Shown here piece after piece: positions 7,654 to 16,090 of a DNA stretch of 16,090 nt (its first letter is position 1; the number at the start of each line of letters is the position of its first letter). The stretch is from JBDTRY01 sp039931435 (lineage in GTDB: Bacteria > Acidobacteriota > Thermoanaerobaculia > Gp7-AA8), in assembly GCA_039931435.1 (NCBI GenBank), contig JBDTRY010000065.1:1-16090 (forward strand). The letters are read 5' to 3'. The translations under genes were made by a program, and so were the position numbers. A model generated the notes under the pieces. That model was not told where the DNA came from. It was given only the letters and a program-made list of their open reading frames with translations, and did no database searches.

Positions 7654-8568
7654 TCATCGAACAATCCTCGCGCCCAGTCGCTCCGCGCAGAGAGCCACGC
7701 TGCGATCCGCTCTGCAATGCCCGGTTCGTAGCACATATTCAGAACAAGCCTGCGAAAACCGGCCTAGGAGCGATAGTGGGACACCAGGCGCCGACGAGGG
7801 GCGGGGCGTGGGCATCAGCAAGCTCCATCGCGTTGAGTCGCTGGCACAGCCACTGATCGCCTCAGGGTCCTGTTCCAACGGCAACTCCAGCTTAAAGAAC
7901 AGCCCGTTGCCCCAGAATGGGTGAGTGGAGTGTTCAATTGTCATCAGGCTGGTCTGGTGACCCACTTGAGCGGAGACGGCGCCATCTTGCCAAGCGAATT
8001 CGGCAGTCACTTCCCGAGGACCGGAGTTGATGAATGAAATCTTCAAGAGAAGCTTCGATACCTCACCGAAGTCTTTTCGGCTGCAAGGGGTCTTGTCGCT
8101 GGCGCCCGGAAGCAGTTCGAACCCATCCCTCTCTTCCTCGAAGACATAACGGGCTGTCCGTGCGACTGCTTCCCCCTGAAGAACCGCCATTGCATAGATC
8201 AGCGGCCGCTCGAACTCCAAAGCTCCTTCGAAGCCTGGATACACCGAGACTCGACTGGCAGCGAGGTAGGGCCCGTCCTCCAGTCGAACGATGGCGCTTA
8301 GCGTCGCTAATTTCTTCATGACGCCGACGATCTCCTCGGTGAACTCGCTTATGCCTGTCGGCAACTTCGTCGTAATCGTGATTACCTCCGAGGGCTGGCA
8401 TTCATCAGGGTCCTCGACGGGCGAAGCGATGGCCAGCGTGGGTCCGAAGCCCGACGCGAATTCAAATCCATCCTCAGAGTCGGTGATTTCCCAGTTATTC
8501 TCGCGCAGCATGGAAGCGACTTCACGGAGAGATGCGAGCCCCGCGCTACCGCCGGTAGCGTTTGTCAA
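7654..8568 (-). pseudogene. Unnamed paralogous-family gene, C-terminus frameshifted (relative of the gene at 14738)
   Basis: The open frame gives 304 residues, starting at TTG 8568, which overlaps the preceding stop as TTGA and has GAAGGA just upstream. Residues 20 to about 235 align by eye with the intact product at 14738-15745: MLRENNWEI..GFEF with MKIDGEWSL..GFKW, and THPFWGNGLFF with PHPFLGNGVLI. After about 7860 the frame turns to low-quality sequence. The other frames carry the missing end: LNAMELADA..GAWC matches LNEFELSNT..GSWC, then after a second shift near 7745 LNMCYEPGIAERIAAWL matches LAICAYQQMKNALEEL. Two one-base losses would explain this. Function unknown; the fold may resemble YbjN/secretion-chaperone proteins, which is speculative. 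A sequencing error is an alternative to true decay. An upstream extension to 8838 in the same frame overlaps the next gene and is a shadow. Confidence 0.68.
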
Positions 8569-9125
8569 AAGCTTCCTTCTTCGATGGAGGAGTCGAGGAT
8601 ACCCGGATCCCCTCTCGTGGCGTCCTTGTTTATAGGAACTGCGAGTTGATGCTCCCGGAGTTTCTTCTCCAGCTCCTTCAGGTGCTTCGCCCATCGCTTC
8701 GACTTTGGATCTAACGCACAATCGAAAAGGCATCGAAGCTCCATGAACGACAGCGTCTTTTTCTGTACCGCCTTCCAAGCCGCGTCGAAGCCAGGCCGCG
8801 ACAAATTGCTGAGAATTCCGGCGCGCCATTCTTGCCACGTATCGTCTTGGATTCGTCCCTTGGTCCGCAGAAACACCTGCTCATTGCAGAGATCGATGTA
8901 ACGATAGAAGAGAGCCAGATGCGACTCGGCGTATTCAAGTGCAGACTCCTTCTGCAGCAGAACATCAACCGGCATTTGCGCAAGAAGGTCCCGATACTCC
9001 TTCACGAGACCATCCTCGAACTTGATCTTTGCTTGTTTGGTTCCAAGCCAGATCTGAATCGCGGCCGCACCCACCATAAGCGCCGTCGCGAACGAACCGA
9101 CAGCGGTCCAATCGATCACGTTCAT
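8565..9125 (-). CDS. Small membrane-anchored hypothetical protein
   Basis: The 186-residue product starts MNVIDWTAVGSFATALMVG; residues 8-27 form one hydrophobic segment, so it is likely an N-terminally anchored protein with a cytoplasmic helical domain. Downstream are KIKFEDGLVKEYRDLL, LALFYRYIDLCNEQVFLRTK and LSNLSRPGF, a pattern I have seen in uncharacterised proteins near defence genes; no enzymatic motif is visible. The C-terminal part is rich in Lys/Glu (KHLKELEKKLREHQ), possibly a coiled coil. The ATG at 9125 has only a weak AAGGG about 12 bases upstream. Its stop overlaps the TTG of the next gene, so the two are probably translationally coupled. It begins 148 bases after the R-M helicase gene on the same strand and may share its transcript. 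Confidence 0.78.
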   Translation of the reverse strand: MNVIDWTAVGSFATALMVGAAAIQIWLGTKQAKIKFEDGLVKEYRDLLAQMPVDVLLQKESALEYAESHLALFYRYIDLCNEQVFLRTKGRIQDDTWQEWRAGILSNLSRPGFDAAWKAVQKKTLSFMELRCLFDCALDPKSKRWAKHLKELEKKLREHQLAVPINKDATRGDPGILDSSIEEGSF

Positions 9126-9273
9126 GTCAAACCCAACCCTTCAGCGCGGTCCTGCTTTGAAATTATCGATGCACGTCGAAAAGTTCGACCGCGCACGTGG
9201 AGCGCTGGGCTCCGGAAGGGAAGCTCCGTCCCCTCTGTCGCATCTTCCACGGAGTATGCATAGCGCTGTGGTA

Positions 9274-11893
<2,620 letters not shown>

Positions 11894-11901
<8 letters not shown>

Positions 11902-13501
11902 CGCCCACGCCCATCGGGCGGATCATGCTGTCGACGAACGCTATCTCGTCCTGTGTCATGCGGTACTTCTCGTAGAGCGTCTCGTCTGTCCAAGCGCGAT
12001 CCATCGGAAGTCGAGGAACGAAGGCAAATCGATCACTGTACAAGTGCTGCGTGTTCGTTCGTAGCGAGACCAAGAAGCGCACGAACTTCGTACGCAGGTA
12101 GGCGCAGAGGTTGGCGGCCTCCGCCTCGGTGCTGAACCGGCCGACAACGAGATAGGTCTCTGTGCAGACAGTCCCGGGGCCACCGATCAGAATCCGAGAA
12201 AAGACCCGTCGGCTGCCACTCTTGTCAGTTTGTCCGCCATGCTCGCTAGCCGTCGCGGATAGAAACACCTTCCACTGTTCGATCCAATCGCCGTTGCGCG
12301 GAATTGCATCACGCTCGATGAAGCCAGTACCACCGTTCTGGTAGATGAGCACAGGGTTGGCCATTCGAACGCTGCTTCGCGCGCCTCTAAAATTGGTGCG
12401 GATGCTGAACGGCTGGATCGGTGCCACCTGGCTGGCGAGACTGTTGATTGCGCCATCCGCTGGCGAGCCGAGCACTCGCTCAAGTATGGGGACCGCTCCA
12501 TTATACCGGACAAGAATGTCGTAAGCATCGAGGTAGCGACTCAGCGTCCGGCTGGCGACACTACTTGAAACCGTGGTGACCTGACACTTGTCGTTCCAAG
12601 ACGAGTCCCACAAGAAATAGGAGACCCCACCAGCGATATCGACGCCGGCGAAGACTTCCCGTGAGTCTGGATAGTCGACCAGGGAGCGGAGACGCTTGTC
12701 AGCGAGCATCCCCTGCCTGAAGTCGTCGAGCCCGCGACCGCCCGCGAACCACCGCGACGGAATAACCATGGTGAGATAGCGTGGTTTGAGGCGTTTGGCA
12801 GCCTCAACGAACTTCTGATAGATCGGCATAGCGAAGCTGCCGACAGCGTCACCGCCACTTTGTCCCAGTTGGTACGGAGGGTTACTTATTATCACGTCAA
12901 ACTGCATGTCGTCTCCAAACAGCTCAGCTACGCGAGCCGTGATCTCGTCAGTGTGGATAAACGCGTAAGCGTGCGTCTCTAGCCCTTCACCACGATCGTA
13001 GTCGCGCTGGTTCGCTCGGCAGTATTGGCACTTACCGTCAACCCACTTGTGTTCAGTGCGTTTGAACCAGATATTGCCGTCGTCGTTATCGAAGGACTTC
13101 GCGATGGAGTGCTCACCCTTGGCGTGTTTCGAGCAATAGACACTGCGGCGGGCGAGCAGGCTGGTGAGATACGTGATGCCAATGCCGAAGACTTGCTTGG
13201 TCAGGATGTGATCGACGCGGTCCTCGAGGTTCGGAATCTCCTCTGCGTGGCCTTGGATGAGGCGACGGGTGATCTCACGGAGGAACACGCCCGACTTCGT
13301 ACACGGGTCGAGGAATTTCACCGACCTGTCCGCCCAGAGGTTCGCACCCTTGTTGTCAGCCGCCCACACCTTGGCGAGTGTGTCCAGCATCCGGTTTGCG
13401 AACTCGGGCGGCGTGAACACCTCGTCGTTGGAGAGGTTCGCAATGCACGTCAACACATCGGGGTTACGACCGGGGACGGCAAACGGTGCCGGCGCGCTCA
13501 T
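11894..13501 (-). CDS. Eco57I-type DNA methyltransferase/specificity subunit
   Basis: The 535-residue product carries a target-aminomethylating motif IV, SNPPY (206-210), and an FTPP motif X-like segment (29-32), as in N6-adenine methyltransferases. Its motif I position is unusual: FLDPCTKSGVFL (63-74) replaces DPACGSG, so SAM binding may be weak or borrowed from the partner. Between them lies a cysteine-rich insert (C123, H126, H131, CQYC 158-161) that could bind zinc. The C-terminal 250 residues (GGVSYFLW, YLVVGRFST, CAYLRTKFVRFLV) look like a target-recognition region of Eco57I/TaqI-type enzymes. The start is ATG 13501, sharing ATGA with the stop of the preceding gene; the open frame extends 12 codons further up but would overlap more. 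Second gene of the R-M operon. The exact target base and sequence cannot be read from here. Confidence 0.87.
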
Positions 13502-14154
13502 ACAATCGCCGCTGGGATGTCGACAGATGCCGCGCAAGCAAGCTCGCCTACCGTCATCAGTGGGTAAATCCTTGTGGGCGTGAAGATGTCGTGCTTGCCG
13601 AGCTTCGCGAAGAGGGTGCCCTCCTCACCGAAGGCCGCCGTCTGCGTGAGGATATCCAGGCGGAAGTCGCGGCGCTGGAACTTTCCCTTGCCGACATAGC
13701 CCCACTCCGAAAAGATGATCGGTTTTCCATCGCTGGTGCGCATGGTCAACGCGTCGCCGTGCACGAGATTCTCTAATAGAACATAGGAAGCAGCTTGATA
13801 GAGAGCGTCGGCAGGCTCGAGATTCAGGTACTCGGCGAAGATCTCCAGCAGGTTCGCTCGGCACTCCGCAATGTTGTCCGCCAGGAGCTCGATTCCGTAG
13901 GTGCACATTACCGCAAGAAGGGCGTAATGGCTCTTCTCAAAGTCCGACTTCCCGAACTTGCGTTCGACGGCGGCTAGCTTGCGCCGTAGAATGGGCGCGA
14001 GAAAATTCCCACTCCCGCACGCGGGCTCCAAGAAGCGCGAGTCGATCCGATCGGTCTCATCGTCGACCAGGTTGAGCATCGCCTCCACCATCCACGCAGG
14101 AGTGAACACCTCCCCGTGCTCCGCGACGCGTTGTCTTGATTTGATCAGGCTCAT
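13498..14154 (-). CDS. N6-adenine methyltransferase subunit (SAM-binding half)
   Basis: The 218-residue product has motif X (GEVFTPAWM, 14-22), a classic motif I LEPACGSGNFL (42-52), motif II YGIELLADN (86-94) and motif III HGDALT (132-137), but ends without any (N/D)PPY motif IV. It therefore looks like a SAM-binding subunit that must pair with the NPPY-bearing product of the next gene, with which it shares an ATGA overlap. The tail (FSEWGYVGKG, RRDFRLDIL) is what I would expect for this split family, so it is probably complete and not truncated. ATG 14154 is chosen because the product then starts SLIKSRQRVAEHGEVFTP, close to the domain; a GTG at 14223 in the same frame would add 23 residues with no family-like features. 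No good SD precedes 14154. First gene of the R-M operon. Confidence 0.85.
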   Translation of the reverse strand: MSLIKSRQRVAEHGEVFTPAWMVEAMLNLVDDETDRIDSRFLEPACGSGNFLAPILRRKLAAVERKFGKSDFEKSHYALLAVMCTYGIELLADNIAECRANLLEIFAEYLNLEPADALYQAASYVLLENLVHGDALTMRTSDGKPIIFSEWGYVGKGKFQRRDFRLDILTQTAAFGEEGTLFAKLGKHDIFTPTRIYPLMTVGELACAASVDIPAAIV

Positions 14155-14219
14155 GGTCAGAACGCAGTCACCGTGTGGCGGGTGGCCGACGCAGTCTTCC
14201 AAGGTGTGCGTGCTGCTTC

Positions 14220-14318
14220 TCACGCACTGGGGTCATTGGCATAGCTCTTTTTACCACCATTGACGGTATGACGGACGACGAATATCTTCCCTGTTCCGAA
14301 GGCGGCGATTGCCGGCAT
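14220..14318 (-). CDS. Possible 32-residue leader ORF ahead of the R-M operon
   Basis: ATG 14318 is preceded by GAGGAG with a six-base gap, the best ribosome site in this spacer. The peptide is MPAIAAFGTGKIFVVRHTVN followed by GGKKSYANDPSA, basic and beta-like. Its stop overlaps, as GTGA, a GTG (14223) in frame with the methyltransferase gene, so it could couple translation. It does not resemble an R-M controller (C) protein, which is about 80 residues with a helix-turn-helix. It may be a chance ORF or the tail of a decayed gene, since the frame stays open to 14387. Confidence 0.28.
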   Translation of the reverse strand: MPAIAAFGTGKIFVVRHTVNGGKKSYANDPSA

Positions 14319-14737
14319 TCGCCACTCCTCATCGGAGATCGCATGAGAAAAGGGGTGATCGTCTGGGGCCAGGCCGTTGGTTGCTCCTCAGCGAATCGAC
14401 GCGACTCTGCGTTGAGATTCCGTTGCTCTGGATCCCCAAGCCGGCGGGATGCGGCGTTCGGTGAGAGAGATCACGCTCGTTTGGCCAGCAGCCGGCTTGC
14501 TCTGCAAGCCTCTACGAGAAGCGGATCGTCAAACATGAGGGAATCTACATCTCGTGGCGGCGAAGCATAGCGCGGGGCCTGTTGACGTTCGACGGCCAGC
14601 GGAACATTGCGTCTGTCCCTTAGTCGTCACAAACCGCTGAATCGACGCGCGTCAAACATCGATCACGCCCGTCTCGAACCCGATCGAGAGCTGATCATCA
14701 GATCTACAATGTCACCTTCCTGAGCGAGGAGTGAAGC
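14319..14737. other. Intergenic region between the R-M operon and the divergent gene
   Basis: No recognisable gene, RNA or repeat is seen here. On the minus strand several short open stretches have protein-like composition (for example FDDPLLVEACRASRLLAKR at about 14568-14512 and RRLGDPEQRNLNAESRRF further on), broken by stops and frame changes, which may be remains of a lost gene. The region must hold the promoters of both the R-M operon and the gene at 14738. A plausible -10, TACAAT, is at 14705-14710 for the plus strand, without a good -35. Confidence 0.45.
14726..14731 (+). promoter_or_regulatory. Shine-Dalgarno site of the gene at 14738
   Basis: GAGGAG lies six bases before ATG 14738. 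It supports the plus-strand reading over the 267-residue minus-strand ORF covering the same DNA. Confidence 0.65.
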
Positions 14738-15745
14738 ATGCCCAAAGGAATAGGACCCCACGTCGTCGATTGGATCTACGACGCAATGAAGATAGACGGC
14801 GAGTGGAGTCTTCGTGAAAGGCACGGCTTCAAATGGTGGCCGTGGGCGCTTGCGCAACGCGTCTGGTACGAAGGGCCTATCAAAAACCGCGGCGTCAATC
14901 TCTATCGAATTCATGCGAGAACGGATCTCGTTAAGGGATTTCCCGACAGCGATGAGTCGTGGGCTCTGCTCGGCGTAGCCGGCGCGTTCGCAATGCTGAG
15001 CGGAATCATTCGTGACCCTGAGGACACTTCTCGCCTGCAGCTTGCGAGCAGCGTGTGGGTTCACGAGGAGATCGCGGAATTCATGAAGCCGATGTTGCTC
15101 GGTGTAATCGCCTTGCAGGCGGTGGAAGCACACCGACTTGGGCCGGCCTTGGCGCAGGACGGAGTCGGTGAGCTCGCGGTCAGCGAGCATCCGGTGGGCG
15201 GCCTGCGCGAGGTGGCAGACGAGATGCTCGATATCGTCGAAAACGTCTTTCAGCCCGCCGGCGAGGAGACGCTTGCTCTCGGCAAGGATCTCGCCACCGC
15301 CGCTGAGGTGCTGATGGAGCTCGGGTGCTTCGTAACGAGCGACGAATCTCAGCTGGCCGCCGATTTCTCGCTGACGGGCGATCCGATCAGCGTTCGCATT
15401 GGGCTCGGTAGGAACGAGGAGGACCTTGGATCGAGCCTCATTCAGATCTCGACTGACCAGCCACACCCCTTCCTCGGAAACGGCGTCCTGATCGTAGGGA
15501 AGGTCGGGCCATGGCTGAACAATCCTCCCAACCTCGCGATCGAGCTCAACGAGTTCGAACTAAGCAATACGCTCTTCGCCCACTCGTGGGGCTCCTGGTG
15601 CGTCGATCAGGATGGTGGCCTCGCACGCATCACCTTTGTTCCAAAGGCACTCTACAAATCAGGCGCCTTGTCAAACCTGGCGATCTGCGCGTACCAGCAG
15701 ATGAAAAACGCACTCGAGGAGCTGACGAGCCAAAACGTCGACTGA
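14738..15745 (+). CDS. Unnamed hypothetical protein, intact relative of the frameshifted gene at 7654-8568
   Basis: The 335-residue product has no recognised enzyme motif. Residues 1-35 hold a W/F-rich strand region (DGEWSLRERHGFKWWPW). Residues 85-150 are helical (WALLGVAGAFAMLSGI, then SSVWVHEEIAEFM and LGVIALQAVEAHRLG). The C-terminal third carries PHPFLGNGVLI, LNEFELSNTLFAHSWGSWC and ARITFVPKALY, which align with pieces of the gene at 7654-8568, so the two define one family of about 300-335 residues. The overall alpha/beta pattern recalls YbjN or type III secretion chaperones; this is a guess. Start supported by GAGGAG at 14726. It is transcribed divergently from the R-M operon. The minus-strand ORF at 14663-15466 is an antisense shadow: it lacks a homologue in the window and family signatures. 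Confidence 0.8.
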   Translation: MPKGIGPHVVDWIYDAMKIDGEWSLRERHGFKWWPWALAQRVWYEGPIKNRGVNLYRIHARTDLVKGFPDSDESWALLGVAGAFAMLSGIIRDPEDTSRLQLASSVWVHEEIAEFMKPMLLGVIALQAVEAHRLGPALAQDGVGELAVSEHPVGGLREVADEMLDIVENVFQPAGEETLALGKDLATAAEVLMELGCFVTSDESQLAADFSLTGDPISVRIGLGRNEEDLGSSLIQISTDQPHPFLGNGVLIVGKVGPWLNNPPNLAIELNEFELSNTLFAHSWGSWCVDQDGGLARITFVPKALYKSGALSNLAICAYQQMKNALEELTSQNVD

Positions 15746-15801
15746 TCCGATCACATCATGGCGCCTCCTGCCTCACCGATGTTCTGCCGTAAAAGTCTGG
15801 T

Positions 15802-16090
15802 TCAACCGGCAATACCTCGTTCGTAGCAAACGGCCTCGAGCGCTGCAACGCACCACTGGAGCTCGTCTGACTCGATGGCGAATACCGGCAAGACGAAGTC
15901 GTCGTGAAAACGAAGGTAGCGACGAAGCGTGGTTAACGAGAGGCCCGCAGGGATGCACATATGAGGAAGACGGGTGGACAGAATGTTGATCAGGAAAGAC
16001 GCTGCGAACGTGAACAGGGCTACACGCGCGAACTTGCCGTTCTTGACGGTGTGAGAGCCGAGCAACTTGGCGAATGATTTTGGCAATAGT
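15802..16090 (-). CDS. Unrecognised ORF, partial at the right edge
   Basis: The minus-strand frame is open from the window edge to a TGA at 15804-15802. A TTG at 16086 could start a 94-residue protein, but no SD can be checked, so I treat it as possibly 5'-truncated. It contains one hydrophobic segment (VALFTFAASFLINIL, about residues 22-36) and a tidy C-terminal part (FVLPVFAIESDELQWCVAAL). I do not recognise it. It converges on the gene ending at 15745. Coding status is uncertain. Confidence 0.4.
   Translation of the reverse strand, partial: LLPKSFAKLLGSHTVKNGKFARVALFTFAASFLINILSTRLPHMCIPAGLSLTTLRRYLRFHDDFVLPVFAIESDELQWCVAALEAVCYERGIAG

Noticed and set aside
8569..8838. N-terminal extension of the frame at 7654-8568
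   Set aside because: It overlaps the coding sequence of the membrane protein gene and has Arg/Ala-rich shadow composition; TTG 8568 with the TTGA overlap is a better start.
14220..14387. BrnT-like toxin fragment
   Set aside because: DDHPFSHAISDEEW and KIFVVRHTV faintly recall BrnT, but the stretch is short, has no BrnA partner and lacks the family's usual end.
14663..15466. Minus-strand ORF of 267 codons
   Set aside because: Opposite the gene at 14738-15745, which has a strong SD and a relative in the same window; the antisense product matches nothing I know.

Overview
The window looks like a defence island from a GC-rich bacterium. The host cannot be fixed from sequence alone. A DUF1670-type protein, the CCCTCTCCCC/GGGGAGAGGG intergenic inverted repeats and the absence of Shine-Dalgarno sites before several genes would suit Acidobacteriota or a similar soil lineage (Myxococcota, Gemmatimonadota, some Proteobacteria); this is a low-confidence guess.

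Layout, left to right. (1) Positions 1-269, minus: N-terminal part of a DUF1670-like protein. (2) 270-757: intergenic block with at least four inverted repeats of the dispersed REP-like kind. (3) 758-1705, minus: HNH endonuclease with a putative PUA/EVE-like reader at its N-terminus. (4) 1917-5444, plus, divergent from the HNH gene: a 1175-residue protein joining a Cas4/RecB-like Fe-S nuclease, a DEDD exonuclease and an SF1 helicase (TM0106 family architecture), with a perfect TATAAT just upstream. (5) 5620-6290, minus: wreck of a NERD-nuclease/UvrD-like helicase gene whose helicase core has been lost. (6) 6309-9125, minus: a tight cluster of a proteasome-beta/HslV-like Ntn hydrolase, a frameshifted gene of an unnamed family, and a small membrane-anchored protein. 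(7) 9274-14154, minus: a restriction-modification operon of three overlapping genes, made of two methyltransferase-type subunits that split the catalytic motifs between them and an SF2 helicase with an N-terminal GIY-YIG (T5orf172-like) domain. (8) 14155-14737: mostly non-coding, with a possible leader ORF. (9) 14738-15745, plus: an intact relative of the frameshifted gene in block 6. (10) 15802 to the right edge, minus: partial unrecognised ORF.

How it fits together. The methyltransferase subunits would mark host DNA and the GIY-YIG helicase would translocate on and cut unmarked DNA. The HNH protein may target modified DNA, and the triple-activity nuclease-helicase may degrade or process DNA ends. 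The least described part is 6309-9125: a membrane-anchored protein, a member of a two-copy family (second copy beyond the R-M operon) and a protease-like Ntn hydrolase, all reading the same way as the R-M operon. Whether they act as one system is inference. Decay is visible in two genes (the NERD-helicase remnant and the frameshifted family member), as is common in fast-turning-over defence islands.
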